In this document: piece by piece, positions 27,037 through 35,433 of the stretch
Numbering within the stretch: the first letter of the stretch is position 1
How the letters are laid out: every line of letters starts with the position of its first letter
Assembly (NCBI GenBank): GCA_022843625.1
Contig: JALHNH010000007.1
Span: 1-64,000 of the forward strand
Length of the DNA: 64,000 nt
Source: Bryobacter sp.
GTDB taxonomy: Bacteria > Acidobacteriota > Terriglobia > Bryobacterales > Bryobacteraceae
Reading direction: 5' to 3'
Program-made: the position numbers and the translations under genes
Notes under the pieces: generated by a model
Told to the model about the DNA's origin: nothing
Database searches by the model: none
Seen by the model: only the letters and a program-made list of their open reading frames with translations

Positions 27037-27500
27037 TTTGCTGCTCCTGTGGTCTGGATATCAGCGGCGCGGTGGATTGCCTTGCGGATTTCGCAGTACG
27101 CGCCGCAGCGGCAGATGTTTCCGCGCATTGCTTCGTTGATGTCGGAGTCGGTGGGGCGCGCGGTTTTGGCAAGGAGGGCCGCTGCGGTCATAATCTGGCC
27201 AGATTGGCAGTAGCCGCACTGCGGGACGTCTTCTTCGATCCAGGCCTGCTGCACGGGGTGGTTGTTGAGCCCTTCGATGGTCGTGACAGATTTCCCAGCA
27301 AGCGAGGAGACTGGTGTGACGCAGGAGCGCACCGGTTGCCCATTGACCTGGACGGTGCAAGCGCCACAAAGAGACATGCCGCAGCCGAACTTGGTGCCAG
27401 TCATCTCAAAGTGATCGCGCAACACCCACAGGAGGGGCATGGAGGATGGAAGGTCGACGGATTGAGGTTTGCTGTTGAGCGTAAAGCGGATCGCAGGCAT
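27033..27500 (-). CDS. (2Fe-2S)-binding subunit of the molybdenum hydroxylase (IorA-like)
   Basis: 155 residues from the ATG preceded by AGGAGA; upstream in-frame starts give a tail unlike the family. The plant-type ferredoxin cluster has Cys40, Cys45, Cys48 and Cys60 and the helical-domain cluster has Cys95, Cys98, Cys130 and Cys132 (QCGYC and ICRCG). It relays electrons from the molybdenum site of the next gene's product. It lacks a signal, so it presumably rides through the Tat system with the large subunit, as in Ior-type enzymes. Confidence 0.93.
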   Translation of the reverse strand: MPAIRFTLNSKPQSVDLPSSMPLLWVLRDHFEMTGTKFGCGMSLCGACTVQVNGQPVRSCVTPVSSLAGKSVTTIEGLNNHPVQQAWIEEDVPQCGYCQSGQIMTAAALLAKTARPTDSDINEAMRGNICRCGAYCEIRKAIHRAADIQTTGAAK

Positions 27501-27541
27501 GGGGTCTCCTGTGGTGATGTTAGCAAGGTTGGGGAGCTTGT

Positions 27542-28837
27542 TTAGAAGCCGGCCAGGCGGGTTTCGGCATCGCCGAAATCCTTGAGTGTGACACCCATCC
27601 GGTCCATGATTCCAAGATAGAGGCTGCACAATTTCCGGTTGTCATCGCCTGACTCGAAATAGTCGAGGGCCCTGCCGGTCTTAAGCTTGCCGCCCAGACC
27701 GCCGAGTGTGAGCACCGGCACCTTCTTGTTGTCGTGCTTGGTGCCGGACCACATGTTGGACAGGAAGAGCAGACAGCAGTTGTCGAGGACAGTGCCCTCG
27801 CCTTCCTGCATCGCGTCAAGACGGTGCGCCAGATAAGCCAACTGGCTCACCTGGAAGTGCACAATCTTCTGATAATCCGCCTCGGTGTCGTAGTGCGATG
27901 CACCGTGATGCTGCCTGCTGACGCCGAGAAACGGGTAGTAGAGTGCGGACAAATCCCGGGCCAGCAAGAGAGAAGCCACTCGTGTCTTGTCAGTCTGAAA
28001 GCCGAGGGCAACGATGTCGCACATCAGGCGAATGTGATCACGAATGTCTTCAGGCAAGCCATCCTGAGGACGTTTCATCGTAAAGAGTGGTCGGCCCACA
28101 TCGCGAGCGCGATCTTCAGCTTTCTGTTTATCGGTGCGCATTCGCTCAATGCTGCGTTCGACTTCGCGAACGCTGGCTAGATATTCGTCAAGCTTGAGCT
28201 TGTCGGTGGAGCTAATCTTGCCGCTCAAGGCTTGGGCATGGTCCTTCACGCGGTCGAGCACGCTGGTGTTTCGCAACCTGCCGCCATTCTCAAAGAGGCT
28301 GTCGAAGGCCAGCGATGGGTACATCTCGTTTGGCACCGGTGAATCGCTGTTCTGCCAGGAAATGTGCGAGCTATAAGCATTGGAAAAATTCGTTTCATGG
28401 AAGCCAGTCATCGCCCGTTCACAGGCGAGGACCATGCTGGCTTGCGGTGTCTCCTGTCCAATCTGGTTGGCCAGCACCTGATCGATGGTGATGCCGCCCT
28501 GAATGATCGAGCCCTTGCGGATCGGCACGCCAGACAAGAGGTTGCCCGTCATCGCCGGATGAATGCCCTGCCCTGTAGCCGCCTTGTTGAAGAGGCCGTC
28601 GATGACGTTGAGTTTCGCCTTCAGCGGTTCCAGCGGTGCCAGCGATTCGCTGAGTTGCATACTGGGACCGGCGCCTTTGGCCCACCAACGTCCGGGGCTG
28701 ATACCCGTCCCCATGAAGAGTACTGCAAAGCGCTGAGGCAGAGTGGCGGTGGGGGCCGCGGATAACGAGTCCAACAATGGCAAAGCCATGGTGACGCCGG
28801 TGCCACGCAGGAAGATTCGCCGGGATAACGGATTCAT
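27542..28837 (-). CDS. DUF1552 protein with Tat signal
   Basis: 431 residues from the ATG with AAGGTGAG upstream; a GTG nine bases earlier is also open. A Tat motif [11 protein letters not shown] begins the protein, followed by [16 protein letters not shown], the conserved opening of DUF1552. The family is almost always encoded next to DUF1592 cytochromes in Planctomycetes and Acidobacteria, as here (11 bases downstream). The fold resembles DUF1501/alkaline-phosphatase-like proteins, but biochemical function is unknown. Confidence 0.88.
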   Translation of the reverse strand: MNPLSRRIFLRGTGVTMALPLLDSLSAAPTATLPQRFAVLFMGTGISPGRWWAKGAGPSMQLSESLAPLEPLKAKLNVIDGLFNKAATGQGIHPAMTGNLLSGVPIRKGSIIQGGITIDQVLANQIGQETPQASMVLACERAMTGFHETNFSNAYSSHISWQNSDSPVPNEMYPSLAFDSLFENGGRLRNTSVLDRVKDHAQALSGKISSTDKLKLDEYLASVREVERSIERMRTDKQKAEDRARDVGRPLFTMKRPQDGLPEDIRDHIRLMCDIVALGFQTDKTRVASLLLARDLSALYYPFLGVSRQHHGASHYDTEADYQKIVHFQVSQLAYLAHRLDAMQEGEGTVLDNCCLLFLSNMWSGTKHDNKKVPVLTLGGLGGKLKTGRALDYFESGDDNRKLCSLYLGIMDRMGVTLKDFGDAETRLAGF

Positions 28838-28848
28838 CGTGCTCACCT

Positions 28849-31839
28849 TTATTTCTGGTCGCCTCGTCTGTTGAGAAACTGGCGGCTGGTAACGATACCT
28901 TCGATGACGGTTTCAAAACAGCAACCGTCCTTGCCCAGCTTAGTATTGATTTCCTGGATCAGGGGAGTATCTGAGATTGCAAGGCTGCGTCCCAACGCAT
29001 AAGCCAGAAGTCTGCCTGTAAAGCCGCGCACAAAATCGTCGTTGCGATGCTCGCGGATGTAGTTCCGGATTCCCTGCAAGCCCTCGCCTTCAAAACCCTT
29101 CGGGAAAGTGGCGCGGGCATCGACAGTGCGGCCTGCAAGATCATGGGTACGACTTTGACCCACCGGATCAAAGCCTTCAAAGGCCAGGCCGAAGGAGTCA
29201 AATCGAGCATGACATGCAGCGCAGCTCGGGTTGGTTCGATGCTTCTCAAGCATCTGCCTCAGGGGCAGTTCCATCTTCGCCTCATCTGCCGGCAACTCGG
29301 GCACCTGCGGCGGCGGAGGTGGAATCTGGTCTCCCAAAATGTTCTTTGCAACCCAGAAGCCGCGTTTGACTGGGCTCGTACGCAGACCCGGCGCGTTTTT
29401 GGTTAAAAACGCAGCCATGGGCAAGAGGCCGCCCCGGCCATAGCGGTCCGCTTCCGGCACCCGAACCCAGACACTGTCATCGGTACCCGTCGCCGGCATA
29501 CCGTAGTGGCGAGCAAGCACAGGGTTCACAATGGAGTCACGAGCGAAGATCAGATCGAGAATCGAACGATTGCGGCGAAACACATCGAGGAGAAAACGAA
29601 CCGGCTCCTCAAACATCGCCTCTCTCAAAGTGTCCGTGAAGGACGGAAATCGTGCTCGATCTACCGTAGCAGTCTGTTCGAAGTCACGAATCTCCAGCCA
29701 GTTGGTTCCGAATTCGACGGCCAGTGCGCGAATGCGCGTGTCCTGCAGCATGCGCCGCGCCTGAGCCAGCAGAACTGCCGGCTCGTGCAGTTTGCCTGCC
29801 GAGGCGTAACGCAGCAGTTCCGCGTCAGGCATGCTCGACCACAGGAAATAACTAAGCCGGCTGGCCAGATCGAAATCCGTCAACCGCTGAACCTCGCCAC
29901 TGCCTTTGACCAGATCTGCTCGGTAGGAGAAGTTGGGAGACATCAGCACCAGCACAATCGCCTCCCGGATCGCCCCCTCATGATCGAGGGAAAAACGTTC
30001 CCTGGCGTCACGATAGAAGGAGAGCAAATCAGCGCGATCGGCCGCTGACAAAGGCCTTCGATAGGCGCGAGCGGCGAAATCGAGAAGTGACTGCAGGTGG
30101 CTTGGCTCAGCTTCCCGGCGGGTTTGCTGCACCCAGCGGATGCTCTCGTTTGCTTTGTTGAAGAAGTCTTTGATCGCCTGAATCGCGACGCTGCTACCAT
30201 CCCTGGCGAACTTTAAGTAGTCAGCTTCGAGCTTGCGAAGTTTCTCTTGCGAGATGATCTGCTCCACTTCGATATCACCTACCTCAGGCTCGCCGTCTTT
30301 GAAATCGTCTCGCGTTCCACGGGTGCCCAACTTGGCGAATTCGACATAGGTACGGATGTTGATGGAAGCGACGAAGTCCATCTCGCGCCACAACTGGTCG
30401 AGCTGCGCTTGCTGCTTCTGATCGAGGAGCAACTCATAGAGCGGCTGGTCGTCACGGAAGTAACCCATCACGTTGTGGTAGCCGGCGCTCAGATAGCGGC
30501 CTTCGTCTTTACCTGTATTGAAATAGTTGCGCCCGCGGGATTCCTTATAGAACATGTCGGGGAAAACATTGCAAAATCGACTCCAGGCTGCTTCATAGCG
30601 GGCCCGTTGGCCGGCCGGGACAAAGAGATCAGGATCGCCCGCTTCATTTTGTACAAGCACCGTCTTGCCAGGTCCGAACGGGTTATCCCATTCAGGCTCG
30701 ATCACGTTCGCCTGATTGAACGGTGGCTCGCCTTCAACCTGCAATTGTCTTGGATCAAAGCTACGGCGATGAGTCGCGTATTGCGTGTTCTTCCAAATCA
30801 ATAGCGGTTGCCAGGCAGTACCAATAGAGCCCGCCGTAATATTGATGAAGCGCGGTTCGACCTTCTTGCGAAGCCTTGCAATGTAAGTTCGCATCTCCTC
30901 AAATCGGGCCAGGCCCGGTTGTCCAGACTTGGGGGCAGGCAAAGCACGCCACAGCTCTTGCAACTTCACGAGAGGGCCAGCCGCTTCAGGGCTCTCAAGG
31001 GTGCGCCAGATGGTATCCAGATATTTACCGCTAATACCGGATTGCTTCGCAATACCGGCCAGAGTGACATTGGGTTGCCCTAGTGCTACGCGATACCGGA
31101 AGCGCCAGGCGGCTTGGAAATAGTCTGCGTAGTTAATGTTTTGCTTGTGGTAGAAGTCGATGATCTGATGGACGGCGAACTTGTCTCGATCAGTCTCTGC
31201 AAGCATCGGATGAGGTGCGAAGGAAAATCCCTTTTCCTGCAAGTAAAGATGAGAGGCCACTTCGCGAGCAGCGGCCAGATACTTATTCAGAAGGGTGGGC
31301 GACATGCTTAGAGTTTCACCCGAGTTATCGAAACCAGCCGTATTTGCCGGATCCACAGGAAACTTGCGGGTAGGGCGGATGTCGACTCCGGTTAAATCGC
31401 GAACTGTGTAGTTGTACTCGACATTGCTGAGGCGCCGTGCGAGAACGACGCCTGGGTCTCCTGCGTTGCGGCGCATTTCATTTTCGCGAATGGAGTGGAA
31501 CCAATCGAGAGCAGCGTGGCGCTGCTGCGGTCCAGGCTGCGTCGCGCCCTTCGGCGGCATCTCTTCCGCTTCCAGTCGCTCCAGAATCTGGCTCCAGCGG
31601 CGGCCGTCCTGCATGATTGCAGACATCGTCTTGAACACACTTAGATCCAACTGAGCCGCAGGCCGATTCTGGCCATGACAACTGATGCAGTAGGTCTCCA
31701 GGAAAGGACGTACACTTCGATGAAAGTTCCCTTCCAGCTCTGCGTGCTTTGCCTCCTGGCCTTGAGCTGTGCTTGCGAAGATAACAACGAAGGCAGCCCC
31801 ACGAATGGCCATTCCGATCTGACGCGTTTGTTGCAGCAT
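28849..31839 (-). CDS. DUF1587/1595/1592/1588/1585 multidomain cytochrome c-like protein
   Basis: 996 residues from the ATG with GGAGGG upstream; the frame is open 16 codons further but lacks a signal there. After a signal peptide, a heme-binding CISCHG (Cys51, Cys54, His55) lies in the PSCyt1-like segment. The DUF1587, DUF1595, DUF1592, DUF1588 and DUF1585 order follows, with a second CAACH near residue 873. The protein is exported and probably electron-transferring. Function is unknown; frequent pairing with DUF1552 suggests a periplasmic complex. It heads the four-gene unit that ends with the molybdenum hydroxylase, which may donate electrons to it (inference). Confidence 0.88.
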   Translation of the reverse strand: MLQQTRQIGMAIRGAAFVVIFASTAQGQEAKHAELEGNFHRSVRPFLETYCISCHGQNRPAAQLDLSVFKTMSAIMQDGRRWSQILERLEAEEMPPKGATQPGPQQRHAALDWFHSIRENEMRRNAGDPGVVLARRLSNVEYNYTVRDLTGVDIRPTRKFPVDPANTAGFDNSGETLSMSPTLLNKYLAAAREVASHLYLQEKGFSFAPHPMLAETDRDKFAVHQIIDFYHKQNINYADYFQAAWRFRYRVALGQPNVTLAGIAKQSGISGKYLDTIWRTLESPEAAGPLVKLQELWRALPAPKSGQPGLARFEEMRTYIARLRKKVEPRFINITAGSIGTAWQPLLIWKNTQYATHRRSFDPRQLQVEGEPPFNQANVIEPEWDNPFGPGKTVLVQNEAGDPDLFVPAGQRARYEAAWSRFCNVFPDMFYKESRGRNYFNTGKDEGRYLSAGYHNVMGYFRDDQPLYELLLDQKQQAQLDQLWREMDFVASINIRTYVEFAKLGTRGTRDDFKDGEPEVGDIEVEQIISQEKLRKLEADYLKFARDGSSVAIQAIKDFFNKANESIRWVQQTRREAEPSHLQSLLDFAARAYRRPLSAADRADLLSFYRDARERFSLDHEGAIREAIVLVLMSPNFSYRADLVKGSGEVQRLTDFDLASRLSYFLWSSMPDAELLRYASAGKLHEPAVLLAQARRMLQDTRIRALAVEFGTNWLEIRDFEQTATVDRARFPSFTDTLREAMFEEPVRFLLDVFRRNRSILDLIFARDSIVNPVLARHYGMPATGTDDSVWVRVPEADRYGRGGLLPMAAFLTKNAPGLRTSPVKRGFWVAKNILGDQIPPPPPQVPELPADEAKMELPLRQMLEKHRTNPSCAACHARFDSFGLAFEGFDPVGQSRTHDLAGRTVDARATFPKGFEGEGLQGIRNYIREHRNDDFVRGFTGRLLAYALGRSLAISDTPLIQEINTKLGKDGCCFETVIEGIVTSRQFLNRRGDQK

Positions 31840-32051
31840 AGCCGGCCCTCCAGACTCGATTATGAGGCGGCGTGAAAGTGACGTCAATTGTGCTCAGGGC
31901 TGGATAACCCTCCAACTTCAGTTCCTGACCATCGTAATGAAATTTTCACTTCCGGAATCGCCAAGTTTGGTCAGGTTGAGACCTATCTACCTGCGGGACA
32001 GATCGAAGGCGAGACAAGAACCGGACACCAAGAGCGAAATCGCGTTTTATG

Positions 32052-32116
32052 GAAAAGTACTAGGCCAGGAGGCCCATAGGGCGAATAACATCGAGTCCAT
32101 AAAGATGGTACTTTTC
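32052..32116. repeat. Inverted repeat GAAAAGTAC / GTACTTTTC, 47-base loop
   Basis: Perfect 9-base arms at 32052-32060 and 32108-32116, 80 bases before the gene at 32196. The core AGTACT of the left arm recurs at 32133-32138. Could be a regulator site pair; no known consensus is recognised. Confidence 0.4.
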
Positions 32117-32155
32117 GCTAATACAACAGAATAGTACTTATCTACAGCGCAACTA

Positions 32156-32185
32156 TTGTAATGGCTAGAGTTTCGCCACTATACT
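32156..32185 (+). promoter_or_regulatory. Sigma-70 promoter for the dockerin-protein gene, near-leaderless
   Basis: TTGTAA (32156-32161), 18-base spacer, TATACT (32180-32185). Transcription would begin about 32192, only about four bases before the ATG at 32196, which has no Shine-Dalgarno sequence. The transcript would be essentially leaderless if that start codon is right. Confidence 0.45.
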
Positions 32186-32195
32186 CTCCTAAGCC

Positions 32196-34811
32196 ATGTA
32201 TAGAATCCTACTTAGTATCTCCATGCTCTCTTTTCTCCTCGCTGGCCAAGACCCAACGCAGGAAGCCCCAAGGCCGATTCCCGAAAGTATTCCTCAAGAT
32301 ATTCGTAATACGAATCAATTCAGACGCTTTTGGGACCTGTTTGTTCAGCGCTCGAATGCGAACAACCAGATTCCCGATGGGGTTCTGGGCACCGCCGCTG
32401 CGGTGATGAATACAACCGTGGCGGTTCCAGCTATTCCTGCAGGATCAGCTTCTACATCGACCACAACTGCCGCCGCTCTCTTTACTGGCAATCGGTGGAA
32501 GGGCCTTGGCCCAGCGCCAATCCTCGGCGGTCAGATCGGTTTCACGATTCCGACACGTCCCATGGCCGGGAGAATTTCTGCTCTCGCCATCGATCCGACA
32601 AACCCCAATCGCTGGCTGGTAGGTGGGGCACAAGGGGGAATTTGGGAGACACTCAACGCTGGTGCAAATTGGACGGCACTCACGGATGCGTTGCCGAGCC
32701 TTGCAGTCGGCGCCATTGCAATAGCACCGTCAAATCCAAGAATCATTTACCTGGGCTCCGGAGAGCTGAACAACTCAGGCGACTCCTATGGAGGGTTGGG
32801 TTTGTACCGCAGTATCGATGGTGGATTGAATTGGACTTTGATGAGTTCGCAATTTGCCTACAGCGCTTTCAGCTCGATTTGGGTGGATCCGACAAACCCG
32901 AACATTCTGTTAGCAACCACGGGTAACGGCGTATTTGGTCGAATTGCATTTCTCGCCCCAGCCGCTATCAGGCCCAGCATTGGAGTATTTCGATCCACAA
33001 ACGGCGGTTCGACCTGGACTCAGACTTTGAACATAGCTGGCACAGCTGCCTACGAAATGGTTGTCAATCCAACTAACAAAATGCAGGCTATCGTTGGGAT
33101 GAGCAACCGGTCGGGCGCGGCCGTTGCCACCAACGGTCTATATCGAACTACAGACAATGGTGTTACCTGGACCTTGTTGAGTTCGGCCCCCTGGCACAAC
33201 AGTGCGGCCGGAGTCGGTCGAATTGAACTGACTATTGCCGCTTCGAGCGCAGGCGGGGCTACTGCATATGCAAGCATCGAAAGATCCAGCACCGGTGGAT
33301 TGTTGGGATTGTGGCGGACCAATAACTTATGGGATGCAACGCCCGTTTGGACGCAAATTGGCACGGGGCCAACGGATAACAATACCGGAGCGGGTTACTG
33401 TGGATGGGACTTCGCATTCGCTGCCGCGTCCAATCAGTGCTGGTACAGCCATGTAATTCTTGCCGATGCAACCAATCCAAACATTCTCTACGCCGGCGGA
33501 GTGCCGATGTGGAAATACGACGGAACTACCTGGACCGACATCAGCAAAACGGCAAGCTCTCCAGCCAATGGTATGCATGTAGACCAACATGCTATGGCTT
33601 GGGCCGGCTCACGTCTCGTGATTGGCAATGATGGTGGAGTTTGGTCCACCACGGATGGCGGAGCAACCATACAGGTTCACAATCAGGGTTTGTCCACTGT
33701 TCAATTCTATGAGGGCGGTTTGTCTAGCCTGGGAGGGCAGAAGCGTTTTATTGGCGGGACTCAAGATAACGGTACACCTCGATCCCTTGACGGCGGAGCA
33801 ACCTGGAATCTGTTTTTTGGCGGTGATGGAGCTGCAACTTCATTCTCACCGACGGATTCGCAGAACTTGTTTGTTTCCTCGCAAAACCTGAACCTGGTTC
33901 GTAGCAAGAATGGTGTTCTTGCATCAGTGAATAGTGGCCTCGACCGAACAAGCGCTGCCTTTATTGCCAAGGTGGAACAGTGTCCTTTTGATGAAAATGT
34001 TGTACTAGCCGGAAACCGCACAACGCAACGCAGAACCGATTTCTATAGTGGTGCCGCGAATGCTGGCTGGCCGGCTTCAACTCTCCCACTAGCGCTGAAC
34101 AGTGGCGTATCCGCACTTGGGTTTGGGAGCAATTGCCAAACATTTGCGGTTGCCAGTCGTGGTGGTAGTTTCTTGCGGACAAGCGATGGAACCACCTGGA
34201 CCAACGTTCTCAGCCTTCCCGGCGCAACTGCAGCCATCGTTCGGCCTGTTTCCGACATTGCATTCCAGCCAGGTGACGATACGACAGCGTGGCTGACGCT
34301 GGCTGCATTCAATCAGGATACCCCTGGGGCTTCTGGACATGTGGTGAAAATCACCAATTTAACTTCGGCTACACCAACGTTTACCCGGATCAATACCGGG
34401 CTCAATATGCCGCACAACTCGATTGTGGTGGATCCAGGCAATACCAACATCATCTACGTTGGCACGGACATGGGCGTGCTTCGCAGCGCAGACGGCGGAG
34501 CAACCTGGCTGGCAATGGGGCCAAATTCAGGCATGCCGAATGTTGCGGTCCACGATCTGAAGTACTCCGCCTCTGGCGTGCTAGCAGCCTTTACTCACGG
34601 GCGCGGCGCGTTTGAGCTGACAACTTATGACATCACCAACGATGCGGCTGTCAGTTGCGCGGATGTAAACGTAATCAAGGCTTCCTTTAACAAGAAGAGC
34701 GGGCAGGCCGGATTTAACGCTTTGGCGGACCTGAATAACGATTCTTTTGTCGACATTCGCGACTTACGAATGATGACCCGTCAGTTACCTTCTGGAACAG
34801 TCTGTCCGTAA
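32196..34811 (+). CDS. Secreted BNR/sialidase-like beta-propeller protein with C-terminal dockerin
   Basis: 871 residues with a signal peptide (MYRILLSISMLSFLLAGQ). From about 100 to 800 it carries many BNR/Asp-box-like repeats (SIDGGLNWT, STNGGSTWT, TTDNGVTWT, SADGGATW) with DPTNPN linkers, giving a VPS10/sialidase-type propeller with about ten repeats. The last 60 residues form a type I dockerin: two 12-residue calcium loops, DITNDAAVSCAD at 812-823 and DLNNDSFVDIRD at 845-856. No catalytic residues of a sialidase could be assigned. The next gene encodes a cohesin-fold PEP-CTERM protein, so this is probably the ligand that docks onto it. Confidence 0.8.
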   Translation: MYRILLSISMLSFLLAGQDPTQEAPRPIPESIPQDIRNTNQFRRFWDLFVQRSNANNQIPDGVLGTAAAVMNTTVAVPAIPAGSASTSTTTAAALFTGNRWKGLGPAPILGGQIGFTIPTRPMAGRISALAIDPTNPNRWLVGGAQGGIWETLNAGANWTALTDALPSLAVGAIAIAPSNPRIIYLGSGELNNSGDSYGGLGLYRSIDGGLNWTLMSSQFAYSAFSSIWVDPTNPNILLATTGNGVFGRIAFLAPAAIRPSIGVFRSTNGGSTWTQTLNIAGTAAYEMVVNPTNKMQAIVGMSNRSGAAVATNGLYRTTDNGVTWTLLSSAPWHNSAAGVGRIELTIAASSAGGATAYASIERSSTGGLLGLWRTNNLWDATPVWTQIGTGPTDNNTGAGYCGWDFAFAAASNQCWYSHVILADATNPNILYAGGVPMWKYDGTTWTDISKTASSPANGMHVDQHAMAWAGSRLVIGNDGGVWSTTDGGATIQVHNQGLSTVQFYEGGLSSLGGQKRFIGGTQDNGTPRSLDGGATWNLFFGGDGAATSFSPTDSQNLFVSSQNLNLVRSKNGVLASVNSGLDRTSAAFIAKVEQCPFDENVVLAGNRTTQRRTDFYSGAANAGWPASTLPLALNSGVSALGFGSNCQTFAVASRGGSFLRTSDGTTWTNVLSLPGATAAIVRPVSDIAFQPGDDTTAWLTLAAFNQDTPGASGHVVKITNLTSATPTFTRINTGLNMPHNSIVVDPGNTNIIYVGTDMGVLRSADGGATWLAMGPNSGMPNVAVHDLKYSASGVLAAFTHGRGAFELTTYDITNDAAVSCADVNVIKASFNKKSGQAGFNALADLNNDSFVDIRDLRMMTRQLPSGTVCP

Positions 34812-34857
34812 GCAGAAGCATATTACATCAAATGAAATCATAACCGAGTACATTAAA

Positions 34858-35433
34858 ATGAAAAAAAACACATTAGCAATTCTATTATTTCTTGGAGTAG
34901 CACACTTTGCGCAGGCTGCAAACATACTCTACTTCACACCAGCTTCGGATACTGTGGCTGTAGGCGGGACGGTGAATCTGGAAGTGAGGCTGGATAGTGC
35001 AGTTTACTTTTCGGCTTATCAGTTTGACCTCCTGTTCGACGACACAATCTTCAGTTCGACGAGCATTACGCAAGGAACCGTCTTTAGTGAACAATTCGAG
35101 AGCGAGTTTTTCATCCCAGGCGTGGTATCCGGGGGAACGATTGCGGGCACGGCAAGCTCGATGTTTGGATCAGGTGGCATCAATGTAACCAATGGCCTGC
35201 TGGCAACATTCTCATTTTCTGCTTTGCGTGCGGGAACTGGAATTTTTTCGCTGGACTTCATCCAATTGCTGGATGGAGACGGCCTACAAATGGCATTGGA
35301 ACCGTCGTTAACTGCGACGGTTACGGTGACTCCTGCAGGTGGTGGCGAAGTACCAGAGCCGAGCACCTACCTGTTAAGCCTTTTTGGATTGGGAGCGACA
35401 GCGCTTCGGGCAAGGAATAGAATGAGAAGCTAA
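34858..35433 (+). CDS. Cohesin-domain PEP-CTERM surface protein
   Basis: 191 residues. Signal peptide (MKKNTLAILLFLGVAHFAQA), then a single domain at about 22-158 with the order of motifs seen in cohesins: GGTVNLEVRLDS, AYQFDLLFDD, ITQGTVF, FFIPG, GLLATFSFSAL and FIQLLDGDG. The C-terminus is a standard PEP-CTERM tag: VPEPSTY, a hydrophobic stretch and an Arg-rich end. Exosortase-type processing would anchor or release it at the cell surface; the exosortase is not in the window. It lies 46 bases after the dockerin gene and directly abuts the next gene. I see no strong ribosome-binding site. Confidence 0.82.
   Translation: MKKNTLAILLFLGVAHFAQAANILYFTPASDTVAVGGTVNLEVRLDSAVYFSAYQFDLLFDDTIFSSTSITQGTVFSEQFESEFFIPGVVSGGTIAGTASSMFGSGGINVTNGLLATFSFSALRAGTGIFSLDFIQLLDGDGLQMALEPSLTATVTVTPAGGGEVPEPSTYLLSLFGLGATALRARNRMRS

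Larger units (their letters stand above)
31840..32195. other. Intergenic region (356 bases) between divergent genes
   Basis: No coding potential that I trust on either strand. It holds a 9-base inverted repeat (GAAAAGTAC at 32052-32060 and GTACTTTTC at 32108-32116), a further AGTACT at 32133-32138, a short GGCC-AGGA-GGCC palindrome at 32063-32074, and a good promoter next to the dockerin-protein gene. Promoters for the minus-strand DUF1592 gene must also lie here, but I cannot pick one. Confidence 0.6.

Noticed and set aside
33656..34508. Recurring GGCGGAGCAACC stretches
   Set aside because: They encode the repeated GGAT(W) turns of the propeller blades and are coding repeats, not a mobile or regulatory element.
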